Source: Gari tellinella
Lineage: Eukaryota > Mollusca > Bivalvia > Cardiida > Psammobiidae
Reading direction: 5' to 3'
DNA: 64,000 nucleotides
NCBI GenBank assembly: GCA_922989275.2
Contig: OV277857.1
Span: 7,378,001 to 7,442,000 of the forward strand
This document shows positions 24,501 to 39,500 of this stretch, piece by piece. The notes beneath the pieces are model-generated. The model did no database searches, had not been told where the DNA came from, and saw only the letters and a program-made list of their open reading frames with translations. The translations under genes were made by a program, and so were the position numbers. Each line of letters opens with the position of its first letter. Positions within the stretch are counted from its first letter, which is position 1.

Positions 24501-27500
24501 AAAGTAAAGCATAATGCGCATTCTTTTTTATTTTCAGTCTGCTTAAGCTTCTATCTGCTATAGGATGTACACATTATTTTTTATGGTAAGGCGTAAAAAG
24601 TCGTATTTATGGAGTAATGGAGTAATAGACTTTGCAAACTATCTGAATTCAGATGAGGCCCCACGAAACTGGCATGTGCAGCGTCTGATCAGGAAGTTAA
24701 CTGTTTTGCACTCATGTAGAGGGTTCTTAGCAAGTTAAAATGGCATTAAAATTGAATTTGGAAAAACAGATGAAGACGACAAAAACATGAAGCAAACGCT
24801 TTGGTAGCAGGCGAGAAGTTCTAACATGATCTTGACAAGAGCCACTTTGCTTACATGTACACCTGTAATCAGGTTGATACAAACTTCCTCAGCATCTGAT
24901 CTGATCCAAATTGACAGACCCTTGTAAATATTTCTTCGAATTAACAGAAATTGAATAAATGAAGTTGAGAAAACCTGCAGACAAGTTCCAAGAAAACAGT
25001 TGTAAGATAGAGGTCACACATCATGCACATATACATAGGTACATGTATGTGTATTCACCAAACTCCAAGTTTTGGCTATCGTATATAATTAGGGTTTAGG
25101 ATAAGACGTAGTGAGCTCAATATCTCCAGCATCTTCTTTGTGTGTCCACCAAACCTCATTATCAGTTCTTCAGGGCTTTATATAAGATGGAGTAAACTAA
25201 GGTTTTCCAACATTTTCTCTTTCACGTGAGCACTGATAGAGACAATTCTAACAAGCAGCCACACCGTAGGGGTTCGTTCAGACTTTAGATTCTAAAATAC
25301 CCTCCTTATCTGGAGTCCTGCAGTACTTGTTAGAAGTCTGTCATATATTAACCCTTTGAACCCTAGTCCCGCATATAGGCGTCCTTTTCAAACAGTGTTC
25401 ATGTGAATAGTACACTTGTCATATGCAAACAGTGAAGAACCAGATCAGAGGGCTCCGAAAGGAGCCCTCTGATCAGGGTCTTCACTGTTTGTCATAATGC
25501 CAAACATTGACAAAAGCAACCCTTAAAAGTCAGAAATGGACTAGACTTAAATGGAAACTGGAATTGTCCATTTAAAGTTTCAGGGAGGAAAGAGTTAAAA
25601 CCGCCCCTAAGAGAGAGGAGGAGAGGGAGAGATGATTCTAACGAGTCTAGTCACATCAAATTGATTTGTCGCGACAGTATAATGTTTTAAGACTATTTAT
25701 GAAACAGAGTTATTTGTCATACAATTGGTATATTACTATTTAATTCAAACTCTTTTTAAGCCATAGCACTAGCAGCAATTTATTTGTCAAAAGCGTGTTC
25801 TATTTCAAGCCATTAAAGCAATACTATTTGTCATAAACGTGATCTATTACTCGTATTTAGTTCAAACTCTTGTTTAACCCTTCTCATGTTTGACCTAAAA
25901 GAGTAGGAAACAACCTATACTAAAACAACGTAGATTATGATGACATGGATCTGTTCGACCTTGATCTTCACTGTTTTCTAAAAGCGTCAGTACATTATTA
26001 GCAGAAGAAGTGTTAGTTATCATTTCCCGATTTAACAATAAGGTTAAAGAAATACATTTGAGTTCCAGTGAGGCAAAGTGTCTGATAGAAGAGTTATTTA
26101 ATCTTATAACTACTTTTTGTGTTCCGTCTATTGCAGTCATTAAGGATTCTCTTATCTTACACCAGTATGAGATTTAAAAAGTGTGTGTATGGGGGTTGGG
26201 GGTGTTCTATGCACTCCGTAATGTTTATTGAAATACTCAATTTCATGAGAAGAGTCAAACCTGTTTTCAGGTAACCGTATATCATTTAAAGAATGTGCAT
26301 TATAATTTAAATGTATCTAACTGCGGAACTGTTTACCATTTACCCTATGACATGTTTCTAGTTTTGTCTACTTAAAGCAGTTTGAAAGCAGGGAAAACGC
26401 CATAGTCACTTTATAATTGATATATTAACTTGAACTTCCTACAACTTACATCCAATAAACTCTCAAGTTAAATTACCCTTAACACACTATAGGAACAAAC
26501 TGATTACACCTGTTGTAAACAGTTATTACCCACTTAAGACATATAGCTTAGTAACTTTGGTCTGATTTAGATCCAAACTGTACCCAAAATCTGTTGCTCC
26601 AATAAGATATATCTTGAATACAGTTCTGAATTATCAGAATGCCCCAAAAGAAATAGCTCCAATATCCTAGCGAATGAGACTGTAACACAAGCTGAAAGCA
26701 AAGCGGATGCTCCTTAAGGAGTAGTTTGCTTTACTTTCAGCTTGTTTTAAGCAACCACCTGTCTTAAAACCAGAAGGCATGCTACGGGGCAATTGGTGAT
26801 GAAACGGCAGATAAATATGGTTTGAATTGTTTCGGAGGACAAATTGTGAAGATGAAAACATGTTATTAGGGTAACGTTATAAATTATGACCCAATTAACG
26901 GCTATGTCCCTTTCTATTATGCTTGAAATGAGGGGCTATAAAGGCGTGGCTTATTGCCTATATAACCCGCAATACCTTCAAGTTCACCCTTTCCTTCATG
27001 GCTGTTTCCAGTGCGTAACTCATTCACCCCCTGCAATTGCAGTTTATAAAGACGTACTTATAACGTAATGCGCCTGTTTCGAAGGAACGTAATCTTCTCG
27101 TTGACTATAACTCTTTCAATGTTTCATGTACTTGTAAACTTCATTCGTGGAGAATGTGTTATTCTTTCCCAATAAACACGTTTACGCTAAAACTATTATT
27201 TGCAGTTCAAACAGTTTGGAGCCAGATCAGACGCCGGGTAACCCGGCGTCTGATCAGGCTCCAAACTGTTTGCCACCAAGATAAACATGAAATATCAGAA
27301 TTGTCCAAAAGTTGTTCTTTTCTACGTTTTAGCGCTTTAATGCGTTTGCGCACGTTTGCGTTTAAACGGGAAAGAATAACAGATTCTCCACTGTATGCAT
27401 GTTCATCTTGCCCTATCCAGACATACCTAATTATTTACCTATTGACATTGACCTTAACCCTTGACCTAATTTCACCTTATTTTTCACTGATCTTTAAGCT

Positions 27501-30500
27501 GACCATAACTTCTTCAATTTGTCAATCTGGAAAACTACAACCTTAATTTTTGGGATGCATGCCTGCTTTGACACGTCCAATTCAGATATACAAACTATTT
27601 TACTCCATTGACCTTTGACCTAATTTTATTGCATTTTTCAATGATCTTCAAAAACAGACGAGCGTTGGTTACATTTTCTACTTTTTTGCCTCCACCAATA
27701 TCGTCTCGAAGATACTGTTCTCTTAGTAGCAACATCATTCTACTAGATCAATCATATTTTCACGTGACTTTCTTAAACAAGTTTCCATAAATACGCCTTT
27801 AATTTATTCCTCCACCGACGAAAATGGTTCCTTTTTACACTGTCATGGATACGTTTCATAAGAAATGCTCTCTGTTTCCTAGCAGATGGTAGCTCAAAGA
27901 GTGCTAAACCAAAATTCGCCTTAAGACGTATTCTGCTTTACTTCCAGTCTGCTTTAAGCAAGCACCTGTCTTCAGTACTGAAAACAATTTATAGTGGGAA
28001 TGGTCAAAAGTCAAAACAGTAGACTTGTTTTGTGGCAAAGGTATACATCTTTGACGCCTTTGGTTTCCATTTTTATTTTGAGCCAAATACACATTGATTT
28101 TATAGCATTCTCATCTGGTAGAAATACGATAGATATAAATGTCACAGGAATAACTCGCGTTTCTGGGCTTATCATATCAAATGCACGTGTGTCTTCACAC
28201 GCTTGTGTTTACCTTCTTACACTGTAGCAAGCGGGTGTGGTAAAATATAATCCCCATTGTCAATACTACGTAAAACATTTCCATACTTCATAATTTAACC
28301 CATTTAGCTATTACCCCATCGTTTGTCTCTAGTGTTGAAGGCAGATGATCTCAAAGCAAGTTGATAGTTAAAGCAGAATGCGCCTTAAGGCGCATTCTAA
28401 TTTACTTTCAGCCGACTTTAAGATACTATCTGCTAGAATACAGAAACTATTTCTTATGATACAGTCATGCTCGTACAGTGGAGAATCTGTTATTCTTTCC
28501 CGTTTAAACGCAAACGTACGCAAACGCAAAGCACTAAAACGTAGAAAAGAACAACTTTTGGACAATTCTGATAATTCTTGTTTATCTTGGTGGCAAACAG
28601 TTTGGAGCCTGATCAGACGCCGGGTTACCCGGCGTCTGATCAGGCTCCAAACTGTTTGCACTGCAAATAATAGTTTTAGCGTAAACGCGTTAATTGGGCA
28701 AGAATAACAGATTCTCCACTGTACCTGTATAAAACTATTTTATTCAATGGAGGGATAAATTAAATGCGTAAAAATACGTATTTAGAAAGTAATGGGTTAC
28801 TGACCGCTTAGGAAAAGTTTGACATATATCCATGAACTAGTTGCATGTGAATATGGGCAATGATTAAGTCTGAATCGTATTAATGACTGAAATATGTTAC
28901 ACAATAAATCACCAGCATGCTACATTATAGATAATACATTATCCTTTCTAAATGACATAAAATGATTTATAGAAATTTATGTAGTTTATATATTGAACAA
29001 TTAGTCGAAAAAAGCTAATGTTGTACTTATTTATTACAACCATTTCACTTATAGTATGTTGTAATGTTCATGAACAATGGGTGTTTCAAGTGGCCTTAGA
29101 GTGTTCAAAGTTAAACTCTCGTAATCTTGAGCTATTCAAAATTAAGTGTTCCACCAGCGATGGTGTGGAACAGAATTTACGAGATAGATAGGCAGGTGGA
29201 GATATCTTTCTGTGTAGCTTGCAGCCTGCTTTCAGCATTTCTCTCAGATTGCAGAAAAGGGAAACATCGTCATGCGCGAAATGGTGTTTCTATATAAAGA
29301 AAGTGTATGTATTTGTATTTTATACATTACAAATGTTCTGATCCTCACCAACATGAAGGTCGAAACTCGATACTTCGAAATCAGCAATACCAGTAGATCT
29401 TAAATTTACTATTTTTGGCAAAATTATTGGGGAGGGGGCACGCCCCCACGCCCACCCCCTGTTCCTACGGACTTGCACAGTGGTGCTCATTACTCATCAA
29501 ATACTATGTAGTTCCCTTTTTATACAGTCATGATTATTCATCAAAGGAAATATAATTATATTTAACATCCTAGCAGATGTAGCTCAGAGCAGACTTAAGG
29601 CGCAGCCTGCTTTTCTTATATACATGTATTCTGTTTTAAGTTGTCACCTGTGTTTAAAACTAGAAACAGGCTATTGGTAAAAAGGTTAAATGCATTAGTA
29701 TTTAGGATCAGTTTATAACTCTTTCAGTTTATTCGAAGTGCTACTTAAACAGGTTGTTATTATCGCACTGACCCAGTTCCCTATTACCCAATGTATTGCC
29801 AGATGTCAAAACTTAATTAAGAATGTCTGTATCGACTTAATACTCCGCCAATACAACCAAATTCAGGTGTATGTATGTTTATTCAAGGCAACCTTGTTTC
29901 ATGTATACAGTGCCCCCTTCCTACAACGGCCCTCTGAATAACGAGTCCCTCCTAACAACAACGCCTCTCGCTGTTCCCAAAAATAAAACGGTTTATGTTT
30001 AATGCTTCCACTGTTGCAATATCGTCTGCTTAAAATGGTCTTCTGCTGTTTTTCTCAAAGTCACATTTTGTACATTTTGATAGATAAGTACATAATGACG
30101 AGTCGCAAACAGTTTAAATCCAGATCAGAAGCCGCGTTACGCGGCGTCTGATCTAGCTTTAAAGTGTTTGCAAATGTAAATCAATTTCCCCTCCTACAGT
30201 GGAGAATCTGTTATTCTTTCCCGTTTAAACGCAAACGTACGCAAACGCATTTAGCACTAAAACGTAGAAAAGAACAACGTTTGGACAATTCTGATAAGGC
30301 TTGTTTTATCTTGGTGGCAAACAGTTTGGAGCCTGATCAGACGCCGGGTTACCCGGTGTCTGATCAGGCTCCAAACTGTTTGCACTGCAAATAATAGTTT
30401 TAGCGTAAACGCGTTTATTGGGAAAGAATAACAGATTCTCCACTGTATAACAACTTCTTCCGAACAAAACACACTATTTGTCTCCCATAGGGTGTTCTTG

Positions 30501-33500
30501 TAGAGAGGGAACACTGTATATACACGCACTGAATGAAACCAATTTTCTCACTTATCTCCCCACATGTGTCATATTAACCCATGCCTCCTTGCCTTTTCAA
30601 GTGGACCGTTCCAGCTTCCAATCAAGTCTAATCCATGTTTGAAGGTTCAGGGTTCGATCTTTACAAATATAGCAAACTGGCCTACAGTGCATACCCTGAT
30701 CAGAGGACTTCTGCTCCTTCAGTCCTGAGTCTTCTGATCTTGGTACTCATTGTTTGCATAGGGCGTATATTAAACTGGACCTGATAAAACGAATTCGGAT
30801 ATAACAAACGACACGTACCGTCAATTTTCAATTTTGTTGTTTGCAAGATCGTTTCCAATTCAGATTCAATTTAGTATGACTTAAAACATATCGATACGAG
30901 TGTCAAACAGTTTGGATCCTGATCAGACGCCGCGTTACGCGGCGTCTGATCAGGATCCAAACTGGTTGCAAACTGGTTGCAAATGCGCTTTCAAGCGTCA
31001 TTGAGAGTTAAAAGTGAAATGAGCCTCACCGTAGATATTATATAATATGCACCATGTTTTATTTGCAGGTTAATTCTAATGGCCACCTGTCGTTCGGTTC
31101 AGACATGCCCGGGTTCCAACCTAACCTAGTACTACCCCTGCCAGATGATATACCCATACAGCTGATATCAGCTTTCATGGCAGATATAGATCTCACCAGA
31201 GGAGGGGACGTCTTCTTTAGGTACAGAGTTACGCCCCTTTACCCCTTCACTGCAATGACGTCATCAGTTTTATACAATTACCGTCTGCTTTTATATTCCC
31301 AAATTTCTGTTTTAAATATTTTGACTTAAGAAATATTGAAATGAGTCCCATACAATTTTTATCTTGATTAGACGCCGCGACATCTGATCAGAATCTAAAC
31401 TGTTTGTCAATTACCATTGTACTCGGAATAAGGCAATGGAGGGGTTTACCAATTACCCTACAAATACGCCTTTAATTAACAAGTATTTTTTCATTGCATA
31501 AAGTAGTTTTAATTTATATAATCATGAATTTGCACTATAAATATCCTAAAAGATGGTGAATTTAAGCAGACTGGAAGTGAATAAGACACACCCTGCTTTA
31601 CAATGTAAGTGCTAATCGGTCTCCAAAACTAGAAATAGGCGCAAAATATATATTTATTGGCACGAGCAGATTAAAACCGGTTTCTTCGAAAACCGGACAA
31701 ATTTCTCAATCCCTTAAACGTTTATTCTACATGATGGCCACATATTCAACGAAGAAATATGTAAAACCTCTAGGATTGGTGGCTGCTTAATGCTGGACAA
31801 AAGTATCTTAAAATGCTCCAAAACTTCTCTTATCCAAGAGATTTTAACATGTACAGAGCCTGGGGCCCGTCTTACGAAACGTCGTACGATAAAAAAAAAA
31901 GACAAACCAGTCGTAATTCAAAACTTTGAAATACATCTAACTTCTTATTTCCCAATCTATTCCTGTCTCGTGACATGTCCTTGGAATCGTCTTTTCAGGA
32001 CGATTCCAAAGAGATGTCACAAGACATGATTCGATGGAAATATAGATTATATAATTTTAGAATCTTACTTACGACATTATTTGCCGTTATTGCCCTGAGC
32101 AGTACACACGCTATGGCTAAAACCTAATATTTGCACTGCAAACAGTTTGGCACCAGATCCGACGCCGAGTAACTCGGCGTCCGATCAGACCCCAAGCTTT
32201 TAGCCACTCAGATATCGGTAACAATAAATCTTAAGTTTTAAGGTTTAAAAAAAAGTTACTGCATTTCGTAAATGTGTAATGTTTCAGGGCTGCCATCTCT
32301 CCAGATTTTTCCGAAATCTTGAATTTTTTATCCTAGCAGATTGTAGCTTAAATCATGTTGAACATAAAGCAGAATGTGCATGAAGGCGCATTCAGCTTTA
32401 CGTTTAATCTGCTTTAAGTATCCGCGCTTGAAAAATACAAAACTTTGAAATTTTAGGATTTTCATGATCAATTTATGGAAGCCCTGAAGTTCCATTATAT
32501 ATAAATAGGAATTATATCATTTTCTTCACTTTACTACATTGTATAATCCTAAACAATGTTTTGTTTGTTTTCACCAGAGAGTCCGAGGCGGAGCCGATTT
32601 TACAGCGGGTAGCAGCGGATGTCCAGGCCCATTTCTCCCAGTTCCCTAACTTTGAGCCCCTTGGTCTCTTCATAGCAACATGGGACGGAGTAGGGGCTTA
32701 CGGCATAGCAAAGGTACGTCTCCAAACTGTTTCACTGTTCAGTGCTCCATCCCTACAACAAATACCTCCTTACAACGACTCCCTCCTTACAACGACCCTT
32801 GCCATTGTCCCCAAACAAGACAATTATGTCCAACCTTTTCACGACTGCAATGTCGTCTGCTGTTTTTTAGCTCACCTGGCACAAAGTGCCAAGGTGAGCT
32901 AATTTGATCGTCCTGTGTCCTGTGTCCGTCGTCGTCCGTCATCCGTTCGTCTGTCGTCAACAATTTCTTTAAACGACATCTCCTCCTAAACTACTGAATG
33001 GATTTTAACAAAACTTGGCAGGATTGATCCTTTCTTTTAAAGTTGTTCAAATATTTCCGATCCGTTGCATATCTAGGTCACAGGAGCTAACAATTGATCG
33101 TTTCAATAAAAACTTACAGAATCTTCTTCTCTGAAACCAGTTCAAACCACAGTACCCTGAGCTAAGATATTATGCACATAGCATCATCTACATGTCCTCT
33201 ATTCAAATTATGTCCCTGGGGTCAAAAATGACCCCGCCAGGGGTGTCACAAATTTACATAGAGTTATATAGTGAAATCTTCAAACCTCTTTTCTCTGAAA
33301 TCAATATAGCTAGAGCTTTGATATTTGGCATGGTGTAACTTCTAGAGGTACCAATATTGTTCAAATGGTTTTGGTTCGTTGCATATCTAGGTCACAGGAG
33401 CTAAAAATAGATTTTTACAATAAAAACTTAAAAAATCTTCTTCTCTGAAACCACAGTACCCTGAGCTTAGATATTTTGTACAAAGCATCATCTTCAGGTC

Positions 33501-36500
33501 CTCTATCATGATTGTTCAAATTATGTCCCTGTGGTCAAAAATGGCCCCGCCCCGGGGGTCACAAATTTACATAGAGTTATATAGTGAAATCTTCTTCTCT
33601 GAAATTAATATGGCTAGAGCTTTAATATTTGGCCTAGTGTAATTTCTAGAGGTACTTTACAAATATTGTTCAAATGTTTCTGGTCCTATGCATATCTAGG
33701 TCACAGGAGCTAAAAATAGATTTTTTCTCAATAAAAACTTAAAAAAATCTTCTTCTCTGAAACCACAGTACCCTGAGCTTAGATATTTTGCACAAAGCAT
33801 CATCTTCAGTTTCTCCGTCAAAATTGTTCAAATTATGTCCCTGGGGTCACAAATATTTCTCTGAAATTTATACAGCTAGAGCTTTGATATTTGGTATGGT
33901 GTAATTTCTAGAGGTACTTTACCAATATTGTTCAAATGGTTCCGGTCCGTTGCATAACTAGGTCACAGAAGCTAAAAATAGATTTTTAGCTCACCTGAGC
34001 ACAAAGTGCTCAAGGTGAGCTTTTGTGGTCGGTCTTTGTCCGGCGTCCGTTGTCGTGCGTCGTGCGTTGTGCGTCAACAATTTCTTCAAACATCTTCTTC
34101 TCCAAAACCACTGGCTGGATTGCAACCAAACTTCACAGGAATGTTCCTTGGGTCAAGCTCTTTCAAAGTTGTTCAAAGAATTTGAAACAATGCAGAACTC
34201 TGGTTGCCATGGCAACCAAAGTGAAAAAATGAGGAAATCTTAAAAAATCTTCTTGTCAAAATCCAAAAGGGCCAGAGCTTAGATATTTGGCACATAGCAT
34301 CATCTACAGGTCCTCTATCAAAGTTGTTCAAATTTTGCCCCTGGGGTCAAAATTGACCCCGCCCCGGGGGTCACCGTTTTACATAGAGTTATATAGTGAA
34401 AAGTTCAAACATCTTTTTCTCTGAAACCAATATGACCAGAGCTTTGATATTTGGCATGGTATAACTTCTAGAGGTATTTGACATATATTGTTGAATTGGT
34501 TTCGGTCTGTTGTATATCTAGGTCACAAGAGCTAAAAATAGATTTTTTAAATGAGAACTTAAAAAATCTTCTTGTCTGAAACCATAGTACACTAAGCTTA
34601 GATATTTTGAACATAGCTTCGTCTACAGGTCCTCTATCAAAGCCGTTCAAATTTTGTCCCTGGGGTCAAAATTGGCCCCGCCCTGGGGGTCACAGTTTTA
34701 CATAGAGTTACATAGTGAAATGTTCAAACATCTTTTTCTCTGAAACCAATATGACCAGAGCTTTGATATTTGGCATGGTATAACTTCTAGAAGTACTTCA
34801 CATATATTGTTGAATTGGTTTCGGTCTGTTGCATATCTGGGTCACCGGAGCTAAAAATAGATTTTTTTCAAAGAAAACTTCAAAAATCTTCTTGTCTGAA
34901 ACCATAGTACACTGGGTTTAGATATTTTGCACATAGCATCGTCTACAGGTCCTCTATCAAAATTGTTCAAATTTTGTCCCTGGGGTCAAAATTGGCCCCA
35001 CCCTGGGGGTCACCGTTTTACATAGAGTTACATAGTGAAATGTTCAAACATCTTTTACTCAGAAACCAATATGGCCAGAGCTTTGATACTTGGCATGGTG
35101 TAATTTCTAGAGGTCCTTCACATATATTGATGAATTGGTTCTGGTCTGTTGCATATCTGGGTCACCGGAGCTAAAAATAGATTTTTTCAATGAAAACTTC
35201 ATAAATCTTCTTGTCTGAAACCATAGTACACTGAGTTTAGATATTTTGCACATAACATCATCTACAGGTCCTCTATCAAAGTTGTTCAAATTTTGCCCCG
35301 CCCTTGGGGTCACCTTTTACAAATCTTCTTTTCTGAAATCACGTGACCCATCCTAGTGTCACCATGGACAGGTGAGCGATCAAGGGCCATTCTGGCCCTC
35401 TTGTTTAAAGAAAACCTTAAAAAATCTTCTCTTAAACTACAGTACCCTAAGCTTAGCTATTATGCACTCAACATCATCCGATCAGCAATTGGCACAATCA
35501 TATTGTCATAATTTCTCAGCTTTCCAAGATATGTTACATTTACATCAACGGTCCAAGGTGAGCGATTTAGGGCCGTTTACGGCTCTTGTTTTCAAAGTTA
35601 CATAATGGACATTTCGACAGACAATATACTTAGATACGAGTGGCAAACAGATTGAATCCAGCGGTACGCGGTGTCTGGTCTGGATTTAAGCTGTTTGCAA
35701 ACTTACCTCCTTATAACGACTCCCTCTGAATAAGGCGCACAATTTTTGTCTCTCGTTGGGTGTCGTTGAAGAGAGGGAGCGCTGTACTTTTGTAACACTT
35801 TTCCACACTCCCCATATTAACACATTTTCCCATAAATACGCTCTGAATTTAATTTATTCCTCCACTTAAGAAAATAGAATCTAGTACATTTAATTACAGT
35901 CATCAATACATTGGAGAATCTGTTATTCTTTCCCAATAAACGCGTTTACGCTAAAACTATTATTTGCAGTGCAAACCGTTTGGAGCCAGATCAGACGCCG
36001 GGTAACCCGGCGTCTGATCAGGCTCCAAACTGTTTGCCACCAAGATAAACAAGAATTATCAGAATTGTCCAAAAGTTGTTCTTTTCTACGTTTTAGTGCT
36101 TTGCGTTTGCGTACGTTTGCGTTTAAACGGGAAAGAATAACAGATTCTCCACTGTACGAACTAGAAGAAATACTTTCTGTATCTTAACGAATGTAAGTTT
36201 AACGCAGACTAAAAGTTTAGCAGAATGTGCCTTAAGTCACAGTCTGCTTTACTGTCAACCTGCTGTAAGTGATAACCTGTTTCAAAACGAGACAGGTTAT
36301 GGGGTTATGATTTTACCCCTTTCTTTACAGCATTGTTTTTGCAGTGTTGGAAAAGATATGGTTACTTAAAGCAGGCTGAGAGTAAAGCAGAAAATATTTA
36401 ACTCCGTGTGCCCTAGTGTGCCGCATATCTAATTCATCCATAACAAACAGTGAACCTTTGAAGAGTACACTGCCCTGACCTAGATAGGATTTTTCTTTCC

Positions 36501-39500
36501 GAATAAAACCACGTTTATGATAAAACAAATTGCAATGTATGTTTAATGCAAATGCATGTAGTTTGGAGCCAGATCAGACGTCGAGTAACTGGGCGTCTGA
36601 TTAGGCTTTAAACTAATTGCCACTCAGATTGAAACAAAAAGTAATGTTCCCTATAATGATCATTTTCTACATTTGATTGCATTGCGTTTAGTTCGCTTTG
36701 ACCCTTTCGGTGCCGCGTCTGGTCAGGATCCAAACTGTTTGCAAAGCCGACTTTATGCGACTTTGGCACCGAAAGGGTTAAACGGGAAATTATAACGTCT
36801 TCTAATGTAGCTTATGTTGTGGAAATGTTACGCATTCCCCGTCAGAAGATAAATACATAGAGTCAAACAAATCTGTTTCTGTCATTAACATCAGTATATG
36901 CTGCAACACTTTGAAGGTAAAAGATTACTCAAAATATCCGCATGTTATATAGTGGAGAAGACGTTCATTCCCTTTATTCTGTTTCATCATAAAAGCGCAT
37001 TTTACGCCTTTAATATTTCCACTTTATACAGTAATGAATAAGGATGATAAGAAATATTTCTATATCTTAACAGATGGTATCTTAAAACAGGCTGAAAGTT
37101 TAGCAGAATACGCCTTAGGGTGCATTCTGCTTTAGTGATCACATGTCTTCAAAACTAGAAACAGGCTATGGGATGATAAAACAATAACAACTGTAATAAA
37201 AACGGCCGTACTTTGAAAATGTTAATGAATAGTTTCAATTTGAATGTAAAGCAAATAGCTTTGGAACCTGATAAGACGCCAGGTTACTGGTCTTGATAGA
37301 AACAACGAGTAAAGTATGTTAGGGTGATGCTATGGGGCCCGTTTTACTAAACAACTTACGCAAATTATTTGCGTAAGTCAACATTTTAAATTTTAATTTA
37401 TACTTTTTATTATCACTTGCTACAAACAGCAAATAGCCAGATCAGAGGGCGCGCTTTTAGCGCGTCCTCTGATCTGGCTATTTTCTGTTTGCAAACGTTT
37501 ATGATCGAAAAATAAGAGTTAAACGATTTTGACTTACACAAAAGTTTTGCGTAAGTTGTTTAGTAAAACGGGCCCATGGTTAAGCAGACGTCATTATGGT
37601 CATCAAAAGGATAAAAATAAACAGCCTACATTCCAGACATGCTCTTGTGGTGGATACTCTTCAAAATGACCACCAACTTACCATTTATAAATAAGTTTAC
37701 AAGTTATTTGAATACTACATGTAGCTGTATATAGCATCGACAGGATATGAATGTAGATCTACTTGAAATCAATATGTGATCATTAGCCGATTGAACGCAG
37801 CCTTTGTAAATACATGTAGTGCGCTTGCGAAAAGTACATTTGTCCACTTGTGGATTCGTGGTCTTGCAGTTACGCGTTGGGACTAGTAACACAGAGGTCG
37901 CTTGTTCGAGCGCCTGCTGCAACAAATACAATTACTAATAGTCTGAAGGATCGGACTTTCAACCTAGATTCCATGCGCACACTAGCTGAACATATCGTAA
38001 TCATACGTCGTTTATATAAGCATTTAATGTATTCCTTTACTAAAGAAAATAGTTCGACTTTAAACAGTCAAGAATATCTCGGAACTGTAACTGTTGCGAG
38101 TGAATATGCATCATAAGAAATGTTTATCTTTAACCTGGCAGATGGTAGCTTAAAGCAGGGTAAAAGTGAAGCAGAATGCTCCTTAAAGAGCATTCTGCTT
38201 TCCTTTCAGCCTGATTTAAGTAGCCATCTATCCTCAATATTGAAACAATCTATGGGGCAAAGGGTTACCCTAACAGCTGCATGATTTGTTTAGCAACATG
38301 ATCATTTCTGACATGGCAGTTGATACAATCTATCATATAGTAAATACAGCGGATATGCCGAACACGCATACCTATATGTCAAACCTTAAATGCCCGTATG
38401 TTAAACATGACGGCACTTCCGCTTCTATAAACAATTCCAAGAAGGTCAGTGTGTCAGTCGTTCAGTAATACAAACACTTCGAACACTTCAAAGAAGCTAA
38501 TATTTAGTACATTGAAGGGTGATATCCATTTAACTCATTATCCCCTGAAACTTCCAATGGACAAATCAAGTTTACAATAAAGGCTGGCCCATTTTAGACT
38601 ATTTATGGTTGGGGTTTTTTATGCCCCCGGCATCGAAAGATGCGGAGGCATATAGTAATCGTCCTGTCCGTCCGTCCGTCCGTCCGTCTGTCCGTGCATC
38701 CGTAACAAGGTTAAGTAGAATTTACCGTTTCATCTAGCATCAACACCGCTTACCCAAATGCTTGGATACTTATACAGTTGTTGCCTTGGACCATTCCCTA
38801 TCCACCAATATCACCAAACATTGATTTTGACCTTGACCTTGACCTAATTTGGACTTAGAATATTTTAGATAGGCTATTTCTTGGTTAACTAGATTTTACC
38901 GTTTCGTCTTGCATCAACACATCTGATTACAATGCTTTGATACTTTAACAGTTGTTGCCTTTGACCATTCCCTATCCACCAATATCACCAAACTTTGATT
39001 TTGACCTTGACCTTGACCTAATTTTGACTTAGAATATTTAAAATTGGCCCTTTCTTGGTAAACTAGATTTTACCGTTTCGTCTAGCACCAACACTGTTTA
39101 CTACAACGCTTCAATACTTATACATTTATTACCTTGGACCATTACCAACTCACCAATGATACCCAAGCTCAGTTTGACCTTGACCTTGACCTAATTTGGA
39201 CTTAAAAAAGAATCAGAATATATTGTCAAGGATGCCACCGGGGGCATAAGCGTTTATTGAACGCGCAGTTTTGTTTGTATAATATATTGCAAAATGACAA
39301 ACAGTGGATTCCCTGGTTAGAGGGCTCCTGCAGGAGCCCTCTAATCAAGGACTTCACTGTTTGCATTAGACAAATGTTCTCTTCACAGGTACACTTTTGA
39401 TAAAGGACGTATATATACGTCACGAGGGCTCAATGAGTTAAAACAGAACTAAATTCAATAGGAGCTTTCTGCTTTACGTTCATACTGCATTAAGTCTTTG

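Larger units (their letters stand above)
32738..35786. mobile_element. Family G element holding two nested family L elements
   Basis: Left end TTCAGTGCTCCATCCCTACA; right end TTGAAGAGAGGGAGCGCTGT. Its interior TGCAATGTCGTCTGCTG...CGAGTGGCAAACAGATTGAA is split by the L element. It begins 25 bp after the exon 3 donor. Confidence 0.7.

Noticed and set aside
32561..32902. Reading through the nidogen exon 3 donor as one long exon
   Set aside because: Homology stops at the GTACGT donor and the continued frame runs into family G element sequence.
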